Origin: Erinaceus europaeus
Lineage: Eukaryota > Chordata > Mammalia > Eulipotyphla > Erinaceidae
DNA length: 64,000 bases
Assembly: GCF_950295315.1 (NCBI RefSeq)
Contig: NC_080164.1
Coordinates: 110,008,447 to 110,072,446, forward strand
Reading direction: 5' to 3'
Part shown: positions 1 to 10,664 of the stretch, piece by piece
How the letters are laid out: each line of letters begins with the position of its first letter
Numbering within the stretch: position 1 is the first letter of the stretch
Notes under the pieces: model-generated
The model's input: only the letters and a program-made list of their open reading frames with translations
The model's database searches: none
What the model was told of the DNA's origin: nothing
Position numbers and translations under genes: made by a program

Positions 1-165
1 AATGGAGAGATGAGGGGAAGACAGAGGGCGAGAGAGAAAAATAGACACCTGCAGACCTGCTTCAGTGATTGTAAAGCAACCCCCCTGCAGGTGGGGAGTC
101 AGGTGCTCAAACCAGGATCCTTATGCCAGTACACTTAACCTGCTTCACTACACTCCCCCTTTTTT
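1..165 (-). repeat. tRNA-derived SINE (A/C type), cut by window edge
   Basis: Read on the minus strand it has the SINE head, the degenerate B box near 'ggtttgagcacc', the 'cccacctgcagg' block and the CT-rich stretch. The 3' tail lies outside the window. A poly-T/A tract at 159-165 marks the head side. Moderately diverged. Confidence 0.85.
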
Positions 166-524
166 TATAAGACACAAACTAGACAGTAGGAAAGAGAAGC
201 AATCCAGCACTGGGCATGAGAAAGTTTGGGAATGGACCAAGCTACACAAAACAGACTCATGGCAGTAAGCAGACTGTCTGAGCATCCCAGGTCCCACTGT
301 ATGTGGGTGACAGCTGCATCACTTACTCCTTCCCAGGCTACACACAGATAGTCTGTTTGGAAACAATTAGAACACTGGTTCTAGAGACAGGGACTGAAAG
401 AATGACCCTGGCTGTCACGTTGGAAAAAAAAATGAGGAGTTGTAAAACAAATGAGTGAATAAGTAGAATTATACCTACAATTTTAGGTTGTTCCTTTCTT
501 TCTTTTTTAATCATCTGATTCAAC

Positions 525-725
525 TTATTTTTAATTTTATTTATTTATTGCCTAGAGACAACCAGAAGTCAAGAGAACAGGGGGAGATAGAGAGGAGAGA
601 GGCACTCTCACTTGCTTCACCACTCACAAAGCTTTCTCACAAAGCAGATGGGGACCAGGGCTTGAACCCAGGTCCCTGTGCATTGTAACATGTGTGCTCA
701 ACAAGGTACAACAATACCCAGTCCC
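525..725 (-). repeat. SINE-B, old
   Basis: Minus-strand copy: the A-rich tail appears as 'tttatttatttatt' at about 537, followed by the purine-rich stretch, 'aagcttt', the diverged B box ('cctgggttcaagccc' on the minus strand) and the head near 720. It carries a small internal repeat of 'aaagctttctcacaaagc' type. Diverged. Confidence 0.8.
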
Positions 726-1111
726 TTTAGGTTGTTTCTTGTTCCTAAGAACCTTCTGTTTTGTTTTGTTTTGTTTTTTCCAGTTCAGTTTATTTTTAGA
801 CATTTCAGAAAAGAAGCTGGAATCTGGTGCTATCTGAAGTGGTCTTGCACTCAGCAATTTAATGCAAGCATAGTTATAGATTCCGATCTCAGTCCTGTGG
901 AATTAGATCCATCACACTAAAAATATCATATTACAGTAGAAAGGGATATGAATTATGGACGTGAACTCTGGGGAAGGGTATCAAATGGCACAGCCACATA
1001 AGTCATTCTTTTACATTTGCATCTTCAGTGAACCAGAGTACTTGGATTTAGCCTACGGCGTCAGGAATACTCCTAATGATAGCAATGTGTTTTGGAGACT
1101 TGCTGTTTCTC

Positions 1112-1235
1112 AATTCAATTTTTGCACTGCCCAGTTCTGGTTTATTGTGGTGCAGGGGATTGAACATAGGTCTTTGAAGCTTCAGGCACGTGATTCTCTT
1201 GCACAAGCATGATGTTACCTACCCTCACTCCCCCA
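1112..1235 (-). repeat. SINE-E, old fragment
   Basis: The minus strand shows the family pattern 'cctgaagctt...aaagacctatgttcaatcccctgcacc' with the 'gagctgagcagtgctctgg' end badly decayed. Many substitutions, so an old insertion. Confidence 0.65.
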
Positions 1236-2165
1236 TTTCAATTTTTGTATATTCATTTTCACTCCACTATTCTGTCACACCCTTTACACTCTGGAAGCAT
1301 TAATTAAATGAAATTTAAATGAGATTGATTTTATGTATCATAAATGTAAGATTCTGAAGACAAATCCAACTGAAAGACCCTGGAGTCAACACAAATTGGA
1401 ACTGTCACCATATTCTAGAGAAGCATCAATGCTAATTATACACTTTGAGAGAAAAGCAATCAACACCCACCTGTGGTATCAAAGATTCAGCTTAAAGAAA
1501 ACCAGGTTAAAATATGGATGATTGAACAATCTGAACCATAACTGTTTTTATAAGCAAGGCATCTTTTACTTCATGTTCACATTTTCCAGATTATAATATT
1601 GAACTGTAATAAAAATACTGCTGCACTGTTCAATGATGACTTAATTCTCTGAATTATACTTTTATGTATTGATTCAAAATTTTCATATTTCAAAAGTGCT
1701 GGGAATTTTTTCATAAATCCAGTGTTGTTAATTATAACTGTTGTTTATAATGCCTTGCCACCCAGCAGAAAGAAGAGTGGTTATGTTAGTTATTTTCTTT
1801 TATTTAAAGTACTTAGTACTATGTGTGCTTAACTGGGTGTGACACATGGATCTGTATTTTCCAAAATACGCTTTAAAAGAAACATGAAACAACTCACTAG
1901 ATGAAACTACTCTTTAACATACTTCTTTTATGTTCAGATTTCTTCATTGTCTATTGCTGAGAAACATCAGGAACCGAACCTGGCACTGGATTTGAGAATT
2001 TTCATTATTTCATTCCATCTAAATGTATAAGCCTGAATAGCATGTGAATAACAGAAAGATCCTAATGCCCTACTGCTAATCAGAGAGAACTCTATTCTGT
2101 AACTGTGTTCAGCTACTAAGCCAGTGACCTTAAGCAAGACCAAAAAAGAAAAGAAAAAATAAGAA
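1236..2165. other. Intronic sequence without recognisable features
   Basis: AT-rich, non-coding. No SINE, L1 or simple repeat could be recognised by eye. Open frames here are short and show no domain. Confidence 0.6.
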
Positions 2166-2170
2166 GAGGG

Positions 2171-2171
2171 G

Positions 2172-2207
<36 letters not shown>

Positions 2208-2292
2208 AAGAAAGGAAGGAAGAAAGGAAGGAAGGAAGGAAGGAAGGAAGGAAGGAAGGAAGGAAGGAAGGAAGGAAGGAAGGAAAGAAGGA
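2171..2292. repeat. (GAAA)n/(GAGA)n/(GGAA)n compound microsatellite
   Basis: Pure purine run on the plus strand: GAAA units, then GA units, then about 18 GGAA units. Open frames across it read as poly Ser/Phe/Leu/Pro on the minus strand and are artefacts of the repeat. Confidence 0.97.
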
Positions 2293-2884
2293 AGAAAAAG
2301 AATATATATCCCCTAAAAGTTTTATTGTGAAGATGCTTTCCATCAGGGCCATTTCCTTCTCCATCATGTCGGGAGTTGCTGGGCTAGGCACCATAAGGTA
2401 GGCTACACTGTCTGACCTTCACTTCTACAAGATAATGCAGAATATAGTGTAGAAATATTCCTCTCTAGGATATAGAGGAAAGCTCATAGGCTTCAGTTCT
2501 TATGCTATTTCCAGATGCAAATAACACCGTGTTTTGCAAAAGGAAAATTCTAATATGCATAACAGTCTCCCTTTTCCATGCAGCCAGAGGTCTCTTTTAT
2601 TTGTGCTAGAGTGATAAATTCTGTGTCCATATGCCACCCACAGAAACTCTGTAACTAAGAACAAAATGTAAGCAGGGTAGAACCAGCATTCAAAGAAATT
2701 TCCCCCTCTGTCTTAGGTTGAATCCTCAGTTTGCTCTGCATCATCTTATTAATGAACTTCTCTCAGCTTGCTTCCTAGAGGTGGATATTCAGTCTGTAGA
2801 CATTTCAGGAAATAGAAAATACATTTCGGGAAATAGAAAATGGCCACTAATTTTCTTTCCCTACAGCATTTGCTGGAGTCTTAG
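2293..2884. other. Intronic sequence without recognisable features
   Basis: No family repeat recognised. A short duplicated phrase ('catttcaggaaatagaaaa' / 'catttcgggaaatagaaaa') lies at about 2801-2840. Otherwise ordinary AT-rich intron. Confidence 0.5.
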
Positions 2885-3290
2885 ACAAGATTGTGTCTGT
2901 TTACTCAATACTGCCTTTCAGCCACCAAATTGCAGATGCTACAATGGCACCAACCTGACTTCCTGGGCAAATAACCTCACCCATGTCTTCTGGAACCTCA
3001 CCTCCCCATAACCCTAACCCGCTAGGGAAAAATAGAAACAGGCTGGGGGTATGGGTCCACCTGCCAATGTCCATGTCCAGTGCAGAAGCAACTACAAAAG
3101 CCAGATCTTCCACTTTCTGCACCCCATAAAGAATTTTGGCCCATACTCCCACAGGGGTAAAGACTAGGGAAGTTTCCAATATAGGGGAATGGGACATGGA
3201 ACTCTGGTGGTGGGAACTTGATGGAATTGTACCCCTGTTATCCTACAATCTTGTTAATTATTATTAAATCACTAATAATTTTTTAAAATA
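2885..3290 (+). mobile_element. Old L1 3' UTR end
   Basis: 5'-truncated L1. It shares the order of blocks with the young L1 3' UTR at 29.7-30.08 kb ('gccaccaaattgcagatgct', 'ctagggaaa', 'gcagaagcaactacaaaagcc', 'tggtggtgggaac', 'attgtacccctgtta') but ends 'attaaatcactaataa' rather than 'cctttcttaaataaa', so it belongs to an older subfamily. A 98-codon minus-strand open frame crosses it (2901-3197); see findings. Confidence 0.85.
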
Positions 3291-6200
3291 TTTAGATAAT
3301 GGCTCAAAGGTCCTTGTTTAATTTCCTCATTGCTCTCTTCTTACAGTTTAAGAATGAATTAATCACTCTAGCCCCAGCCACTTCATCAGTAAAGTAGAAA
3401 CACTCAATAAGTTCATAGAATTTCCCACCTCTGTAACTCTTTCTGCTTTAAAACATACTTCACATGTTATTTTTTATTTGTCTATCTTTTTGAGGAAGAA
3501 AAACATAGACTACAAAAAACAAGCTGGCAGAAAACGAAGAAAAACTGTGAATTAATATATAAAGGTTCTTTACCCTGACTTAATATCTAGTAATTAAAAA
3601 GATGAAGTATGTTATGTCAATGAATATATTAAAAATAAAAGAAATAGGTTAGGGTTATTTTTGTGAGAAAAGGATTTTTTTTTAATGTATACTTAATCTA
3701 CAGGTTTGAAGTAGATGGTCAAAGATGAGGAAAAATATGATCAAATGCAGTCAGTATTGCCCAGAGAACAAAATATTGACTCTGCATTAAACACTGTGAA
3801 TTGATAAAGGCAAAAATTAAAAGAGAATTATATTGTTCACCATATGACTGTGGGACATTTATATAGATGTTTTAAAAAATAAGAACTACTAAAGAAAGCA
3901 TGTACTGTAATTAAAGCCACAGAGGAAAACTTTGAGAATGCCAATAATTTATTACTTCTTAAGAGTCCAATGTTTTCCACTGTTAAATCCCATTCTCATT
4001 AAACACTACCAGTAGACGAGTCTTCTTCTTCTAGCGTTTGCCAGTAGACAAGTAAGGTAAATAGATAGTAACACTTCAAAAATTAAAAAAAAAAAAAAAG
4101 CCATTTTAACCTAGCTGGTTAGAAGATGTTTTAACTATAAACTAAATTGAGGAACTCTAATTATTAGATTTCATTTATCTACCTTTGAGTGGTCCCCATC
4201 TCCATTCATTACCATCATCAAATACCTATCTATTTGCAATGATTCTATTTGTTCAAGGACCAGACTTTCAAAATGAAACAAACAATAGCAGAGAGATCAA
4301 GCTGTGGATATTTTTGAAGTTTATCAGAAGTGCTAATGCACAGTCAGTAATAATGATGTTATTCATTCTTTTATCCTTTCCAAGACTATAAAAACAAATA
4401 CCCTGATTTAAAACCAGCTGTGTTATAGATCTCAATAGCTTTGCAGCAGAAAAAGGGTCATAGGAAAACTGGCCATGTTTGATGGCTCAATTGAGGCTTC
4501 CTCTGCAACTCTTCATAGATCCTAGGAAAATAATTTGAACTGTTTCTCTCTTTAAGTGGAATATTTCCCTCTCCTTATTTGAACCAATTTCAAAAATAGC
4601 TGCAGAAAGAATATATTTTTACTAAGAATAGTGGATGTCTTTCAAGATATTAAAGAGAAAAATGTTCAAGATCAACCAACAACATAATTTAGGTTCATTA
4701 CCCAGAGCAGAATACCAAAATGATTGGTCCAGAAAGAACATTCTGTTATGATCAGAAGCCACTGAGAAACTGATACATCTTTTTCCTTTCCTGACAAATA
4801 TCCTGGTGGCCAACTGATAAACGTACAACTTTTCTCTATTTTCAGATTTACTGCCAATGCCACAGATTCTTTGAAATCACAGTAGCTCTTTTGAGAGTTA
4901 TATTGCCGGAATTTAAATGGTGGCAGACTAGGTATACCAAGCAATGTGTAAACAGATTAATCATAATACCTTTAAAAAAAAAAGGTCTTTGCTTTTCAAA
5001 TTGTTGTCTATGAAAGGTGTGAGGAGCATTATTTACTCAGTCTTTGTATTCTTTTCCACCCACTGTGTCATCTTCTTAAACTCCCACACCTTATGAGAGT
5101 GATGTTTTAAAAATATGTATGCTACAACATGCCTTGAAAGTTCATTTACAACTATTACTGTGCCTATTAGTATACAATACTCTGCAGATAGTCACAAAAT
5201 TTTGACAGCTCTCAAGCAGAGAATATGTATCAAGTCATACTTAATTTAATGCTGAAGATGCCACAATAATTCTGACTTTAAAATGTAAGTAACTTCATAT
5301 TTCTATTCACTTCACTCAAGATATAGATATTCATGAATGAACATTGAAATTCCAACAAATGATACATCATCCCATCAAATCACTGCACAGTTAGTAAAAA
5401 CACTTTTTACTTAAACCATATTTTCTTGCTTACTAATACACACAATTTATTCCACAGCTTAACACAAGCTTAAAAATCCAGTCATTAGACATTCTGCCCA
5501 TTATCTTACTGACCTAAGAAAACAGAACTAAGTTTCAATGATAAACAGTGCTACTGAACAAAACACAGGATATATCAATGAAGATTATGCAAAGGACATA
5601 TAAAACTCATGCTAATTTCATGTTTCATTTCAACATTTGCATTTGAAAACTTTTCTACTAGTCTTGCCTTACATTTCCTGTCAAATCTTCTCTAGATATT
5701 TAATGAAGCAAACATTTCATTGGACCAAAATAACACTGTCTTATTACCTTCATTTTACATACACACATTATCACAGTAAGATGCCAAAAAAAAAAAGTAA
5801 AATGCACTTTTATGAACAGATCTTTTTAATCCAAAGGCTAACTATTGCCATGAAACACTAGCATCAAAATTATAGTTCTAGGAGTCTAAAATCAATCAAT
5901 GAGAACCTTCATTTATATAAATGATCATTTCAACATAACAAAGTTAATTTGCATTAGTGCCAATGTGTTTCTGTGAAAAATTCTGCTTCATTCACATGCA
6001 CAGAAATTATTTTGATACATACACAGCAGAAAGTAGGGAACAGAAGTCCACTTTAAAATATATAGGAAAGCACTTTGATATTTCACACATTGTTGAGAGT
6101 AAATAAATTATAGCCTAGGCCAGTATGTCAAGGCACTCATGCATTTTGTTCTGTGTTTGCCAATATATTTCTCCTGAATGTACATGAAATGTCATTATAA

Positions 6201-6559
6201 GTTGTAAAAACAATCAGGGTAACAGTTGCCACAAAGAAGACAAAATCCACATAGAAAGTTAATACTGTATAGAAGACTTCATGGACACCAAAACAACAGA
6301 ACTCTGCCTAGCTTTTGTTCTCCAGTACTTGCTAATTTTCATCTTTCAGTTCATTTAAATCAAGAACTTCCAACACTTGCCCTTTCAGAGACAAAAACAC
6401 AGGATCAACACCTGCAAAACACAGCTCTTCAAGGAAGGCAACACAGCCAAGACTTGAAAATGATGTTCACGTGTGATGAAATTGGAGAAATCTTATTGCA
6501 TTGCTATTTTAGAAGCCCAAAATAGAATAAAGTAGAATTAAAAAATGGAGTGCTGGGGA
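3291..6559. other. GRID2: Repeat-poor intron flanking the GRID2 exon
   Basis: About 3.3 kb with no recognisable SINE or L1, unlike the rest of the window where a retroelement occurs every few hundred bases. Contains a 14-A tract near 4087 and short AT-rich repeats only. Low insertion density can reflect constraint or chance; conservation cannot be judged from one sequence. Confidence 0.6.
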
Positions 6560-6565
6560 CCTTAC
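6560..6565 (-). other. GRID2: GRID2 exon 2 splice donor
   Basis: On the minus strand the exon ends 'caagaag' and the intron begins 'gtaagg', a strong consensus donor that pairs well with U1 snRNA. It leaves one base of the next codon in this exon (phase 1). Confidence 0.93.
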
Positions 6566-6721
6566 CTTCTTGAACTGCTTGGAAAGGGTTGTTGCCATCA
6601 ACAAATGTCACTGAAAATGTGATTTTCTCGGTCTGCAAGATCTCCTCGTTCTGGTTCAGGTCACCAACTGCTATGCGAAACACCTCATCATCCTTCTTGG
6701 CAGATTCATCAAAAATGGCTC
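6566..6721 (-). CDS. GRID2: GRID2 coding exon 2 (glutamate receptor delta-2, start of N-terminal domain)
   Basis: 156-base internal exon. GluD2 is a postsynaptic receptor of cerebellar Purkinje cells whose extracellular N-terminal domain binds cerebellin-1, bridging to presynaptic neurexin. The exon gives 51 whole codons plus split codons at both ends (phase 1 each side), about residues 30-81 of the protein as I remember it: just after the signal peptide and the 'IIHI' strand. Diagnostic pieces are '[12 protein letters not shown]', '[16 protein letters not shown]' and '[11 protein letters not shown]'. The paralogue GRID1 differs at many of these positions (for example FEENAAKDDRVF), so GRID2 is favoured. 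No stop, frameshift or missing block. One residue, Ile after 'EVFR', differs from the Thr I recall in human and mouse. Exon 1 and all later exons are outside the window. The long host introns are expected for this gene. Very sure of GRID2; residue numbering is from memory. Confidence 0.96.
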
Positions 6722-6738
6722 CTAGAAAGAAGACAGTG
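6722..6738 (-). other. GRID2: GRID2 exon 2 splice acceptor
   Basis: On the minus strand the intron ends with the pyrimidine-rich 'tgtcttctttctag' directly before the exon base g. The codon split here (one base from exon 1, 'ga' from this exon) gives Gly, as the protein needs. Confidence 0.92.
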
Positions 6739-7053
6739 TCTCTATTAAACAATCACATCAAGACTCTGCCATATCTTTTAGAGATAAGCCAAAGAGACCT
6801 GCGGACATGGAGAACATACACTTCCGCTTAAAGCATGCATTTTGTTTATTACTGATACCCACTATCCCAGCTACAGTGTGATAGCTCAGCAGGGATCTAT
6901 TTACTTCATCCTAATGGAAATGATGAATAGTTTATCAGTGTGTTATTGAAGAGACAGTGCTGGAAAGACACTGGAATAAATGTAAAACCCTTTGCAGGGT
7001 GAAGAGATTAATACACTGGATGTCATGTCAGATCTCAGAGAATTCATAGATGG

Positions 7054-7055
<2 letters not shown>

Positions 7056-7103
<48 letters not shown>
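7056..7103. repeat. (TG)n microsatellite
   Basis: Uninterrupted GT/TG run of about 24 units, 335 bases upstream of the GRID2 exon on the transcribed strand side (reads as CA repeat in the pre-mRNA). CA repeats near exons can bind hnRNP L; any effect here is inference. Confidence 0.98.
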
Positions 7104-7105
<2 letters not shown>

Positions 7106-7149
7106 ACAAATTGCTGAAATCTAAAATCAAGGGAACCAATTCATGCAAT

Positions 7150-7575
7150 ATATAGATTTTTTATATCATAGATTTATTTTACTTTCTTTATTGGAAGGAT
7201 TAATAGCTTACAGATCACAGTCCAATACAATAGTTGGTACATGTGTAACTTATTTAAAAAAGATTTTTATTTCTTTATTAATGAGAAAGATAGAAGGAAA
7301 GAGTGAAAGAACCAGCCATCACTCTGAACTCAGGACCGCATGCTGGGGAGTCCAGTGCTTTTTCTACTGCACTGCTTCCCAGACCACACCTGTAATAATT
7401 CTCAGTTTTTCACATAACATTCTAACCTCCCATCTAGATCCTCCTCCACCATCATGTTCCATGACTGAACACTCCCCCCTGATCCCAAATCCTTTACTTT
7501 GGTGCAATACACTAACTCCAGTCCAAGCTCTGCTTTGTGTTTTCCCTTTTGTCCTTATTTTTCAACTTCTGTGAA
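7150..7575 (-). mobile_element. Old L1 fragment interrupted by a SINE-D
   Basis: Blocks at about 7185-7254 ('ttggtacatgtgtaact') and 7389-7575 ('aacattctaacctcccat', 'ttggtgcaatacactaac', 'cagtccaag') match a single continuous stretch at 33.0-33.2 kb, which runs into minus-strand L1 ORF2. The intervening 7255-7388 is a later SINE. Belongs to the 3' end of an older L1 family. Confidence 0.75.
7255..7388 (-). repeat. SINE-D nested in L1
   Basis: Minus-strand copy: A-rich tail read as 'tttttatttctttattaatg', then 'gaaccagccatcactct', then the B-box region and the 'gggaagcagtgcagtag' head. It splits the L1 fragment above, so it is younger than that L1. Confidence 0.8.
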
Positions 7576-7724
7576 AATTTTATAGAATATACATATATAT
7601 ATTTCTAAGCATATATATGTAAAATGATCTTCATTTTTCATTGCAAAACTTTCTTTCTGTCTCTTGGAGAAAAGTCCTAGAAAGTGACTATGGTGTTTTC
7701 ACCCATATGAAATAATAAGGATGA

Positions 7725-7935
7725 TGAGGATGCCATCAGGCAATGGCACACCCAGTTTAGGGAACATGTTGCCGTACTCAAGGAGCTGGGTTCAAGGCCT
7801 GGTCCCTATCTGGGGGGACTTCACAAGTGGTGAAGGAGTGCTGCTGCCATCTCTCTCTCTCTCTCTCTCATCTCTCCTTTCCCTCTCGACTTATTTGTGT
7901 CTCTGTCCAATAAAATAAAATGATAAAAAAATGAT
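7725..7935 (+). repeat. SINE-B
   Basis: Plus strand: head 'ggatgccatcaggcaatggc', diverged B box 'gggttcaaggcc', CT repeat and 'ccaataaaataaaatgat' tail. The 'aagcttca' block has decayed to 'gacttca'. Confidence 0.75.
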
Positions 7936-8289
7936 AGTGGTCTTGGCTAACTTTTATTGAGACATTGTCAATAGTGCACTGGCTAAAAGTAAGCCAAGTT
8001 CTATGCTGACTGTGCCACTTACTAAGTATATGACCTTGAGTGAGTGACTCTAATTCTAAACCTCACATCTGGGTTTAATTATCCTAAATGAGATTATCTA
8101 TGCAAGTGAAAATAAATCATTGTGGTTAATCAGAAGTGTCTGTCTTAATAATTGAATGTGTATTTATTTCACTATTTGTTTATTTACTTATGGTAGTAAC
8201 ATGATCACAAGCCCGAATAATTTTACCTGGAGTCAACTTTCCTTTGTGTTTGTTTATTTGTCACTTCCAAAATTTCACTGTTCAAGGAT
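7936..8289. other. Intronic sequence without recognisable features
   Basis: Nothing beyond ordinary AT-rich intron was recognised. Confidence 0.5.
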
Positions 8290-8450
8290 GGAGTTTAAAG
8301 ATGGAAATTGAGAGATAAGGAGGTAGAAAGGGAGTGAAAGAAACCACAACACTAAAGCTTCCTTTCATAAAGTGGGAGTCAGGCTCGAACACTGTTTACA
8401 TACTTGGTAAAGTATCATACTCTCCAAGTGAACTATTTTCCTAGCCAGCC
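8290..8450 (-). repeat. SINE-F, old
   Basis: Minus-strand copy with the purine-rich region, 'caccacaacactaaagcttcc'-like block, B-box remnant 'aggctcgaac' and the 'ccaagtgaactattttcctagcc' end that reads as the family head on the minus strand. A further SINE-like remnant (8455-8600) follows in the same orientation. Confidence 0.65.
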
Positions 8451-8635
8451 TAGGTCAACTATTCAGAGAGGGAGCAAAGCACCTGAGATCTTCCTCCAGG
8501 ACTATGGTGCTCTTATGCAGTGTCAGCTTGAGCCCAGGCTGCTCAAATGGGACAGCATACAGCTAACTTGGTGAGCTGCTTCTCCAGTACACATGCATCT
8601 TTTAATATGGAAATTTAAATTGAGCTGAATTTTTT

Positions 8636-8967
8636 TTCCCTCCAGGGTTATTACTGGGGCTCAGTGCCTGCACTACAAATCCACTGCTCCTGGGGGCCAT
8701 TCCCCTCCTTTTTTTGTTTATCTTTGTTTTTTGCCCTTATTGTTTATTATTGTTGTTGCTGCTGTCATTGTTGCTGAATAGGACAGAGAGAAATGAAAAG
8801 AGGAGGGGAAGACAGAGAGTGGGAGAGAAAGACACTTACAGACCTCATAGCCTGTGAAGCGACTCCCCTGCAGGTGGGGAGCTGGGTGCTCGAACTGGGT
8901 TCCTTACACTTGGCCTTGCGCTTTGCGCCACGTGCTTTTAACCCACTATGCTACTGCTTGGTCCCAA
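8636..8967 (-). repeat. SINE-C, nearly full length
   Basis: Minus strand holds the whole element: head at about 8960, B box 'ggttcgag'-like at about 8900, 'cccacctgcaggggagtcgc', CT-rich stretch, CAA-rich stretch, then the family 3' block ('ggagcagtggatttgtagtg', 'ccagtaataaccctgg'). Only modestly diverged. Confidence 0.9.
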
Positions 8968-9962
8968 GCCAAATACTTTTAATGTGCATATATAACAGTG
9001 TACCACTTAACTTTTAACATAATGACTTGTCACATACAGTACCAAATGCACATACAGACATGAGAAAGATCTTCCAGTGCAAATGATATGCATAAGGCTC
9101 TCCAGCAAAAAGGAGAGATCCCTTACCTACTTCATTCCAACATCCCTGCTCCGAATCACCATGTGATATGGTCTTTCAGAATTACACACGTAAGAAGGAA
9201 GAGTAACTGTGTGAACCTCTTGTCTTAATTCAAATAAGGGGTGGAGGCATTTCCCTCCTGCCTGGCCATGAGTATTCTTGTATTCTTTCTGCTTCTAAGT
9301 AAGCAGACATTTTGCAATTGTTTACTTAAAAAAATATATAAGCACATAGCTAAAGAAAGACCACATACACACAAGTGTACATTCACATCTTTACCTACAA
9401 GCACATATGTACTTGCATGTACACACACAGGAACAGATGTCCTTTGCATCTAGCAGCTGCATTTCTGTTATAACTCTCTAAAGGCCCATTCTTCTACATC
9501 ACACTTTTCCCACATCGATACAGCAAGGATGATGTTACATCCATTTCCAACAAGTGTGGTGGGTTACAACTGACCTCTTCACCCTGAGTGGCCCTGACAG
9601 CTAAAGTGACCCTGATAGGCCCTGGGGAAGCCTGAGTATGCACCAGCCTCTCTGCCTGAACCTCCATGCTCTGATCACTCACTACTGCTTCATATTTGCA
9701 TTGAGATCTCACTGATAACATTGGCCAACCTCTTAGTATGTTTGTGGTCTAAGTATCTATCAATGGCTGGGAATATAGAAAAATGGAAATGTTCTCTCTG
9801 TAATATGTATATTATGAAGTACATATGAATATATGTATTATATATTCATTACATAATAATATAGCTACTAACCAGGATTTTAGTATTTTCTTAATATCAG
9901 CAAATATATAGAATATCCACTGCCTCTACTTAGCCTGCCAGATAAAAATCTACTTTAGTACA
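8968..9962. other. Intronic sequence without recognisable repeats
   Basis: About 1 kb without an identified retroelement. Contains a short region rich in ACAC/TGTACA near 9360-9430. Open frames on both strands at 9225-9721 are short and featureless. Confidence 0.5.
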
Positions 9963-10170
9963 GGGAAGCTGAGTGGTGGTACAACTGGTTAAGTGCATGA
10001 ATTACCATGCCCAGTGGCTCAGCTTCAAGCCACTGATTCTGCCAACAGGGGGAAAGCTTCATGAGTGATGAAGCAAGGCTACAGGTGTCTTACTGTCTCG
10101 CTGTATATTCTCTATTTCTCCCTCTCAATTTCTATGTTCTATCAAATAAAATAAATAAAGTTTATAAAAA
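9963..10170 (+). repeat. SINE-B
   Basis: Plus strand: 'ctgagtggtggtacaactgg' head, 'gttaagtgcatgaattacca', 'gaaagcttcatgagtgatga', CT-rich stretch, 'caaataaaataaataaag' tail. Clear but diverged. Confidence 0.9.
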
Positions 10171-10397
10171 GCTCTTTAAGAAAAAAAGAAACTAATTATA
10201 GGTAATAGATTTTCAGTCTATCATGATAATTCCATCCATATTCATGCAGACACATGTTCATTTGTAATAAATTTTAGGACAATCAACATTAACCACCGCA
10301 TCAAAATGAAAATACTATTAGACTGTGATAATTACATTTTTGTAGCAATTTGATTGGTGTGCTAGAACTGGTCATAAACACCTGAACTTACTCTATT

Positions 10398-10562
10398 TTT
10401 TACTTTTTAAAAAATATTTTATTTTATTAATGAGAAAGATAGGAGAGAGAGAGAGAGAAAGAGCCAGACATCACTCTGGTACATGTGCTGGCAGGGATTG
10501 AACTCAGGACCTCATGCTTGAGATTCTAGTTCCTTAGCCACTGTACCACCTCCCGGACCACC
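10398..10562 (-). repeat. SINE-D
   Basis: Well-preserved minus-strand copy: tail 'aataaaataaaatattt', 'gccagacatcactctggtac', 'gggattgaactcaggacctc', 'ccacctcccggacca'. The direct repeat 'cctgaactta' occurs on both sides (10381 and 10561), a likely target site duplication. Confidence 0.9.
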
Positions 10563-10664
10563 TGAACTTACTTTAAACCAGAAAATCTAGGTGTCCAGTC
10601 AAGAATTGATGTGTGTTTATATAGAGATGTGCCAGCCTCGCCTGAGTTCTAAATGGATCTTTAA

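Larger units (their letters stand above)
1..6565 (-). other. GRID2: GRID2 intron 2 (partial)
   Basis: This is the sequence downstream, on the minus strand, of the GRID2 exon at 6566-6721, so it is the 5' part of intron 2 and runs out of the window. It begins at the donor gt read from 6565 and 6564. It holds three SINEs, one GGAA microsatellite and one old L1 3' end, all in the first 3.3 kb (1-3290), and a repeat-poor stretch next to the exon. No second exon with convincing coding sequence was seen in it. The assignment depends wholly on the exon call. Confidence 0.85.

Noticed and set aside
3005..3022. 'ccataaccctaacccgctag', telomere-like CCCTAA units
   Set aside because: Only two units and exactly in register with the L1 3' module ('ccccaccctactaggg' in other copies); a chance variant, not an interstitial telomere.
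7143..7574. 143-codon plus-strand frame
   Set aside because: Runs antisense across an old L1 fragment with a nested SINE-D; composition and content are explained by these repeats.
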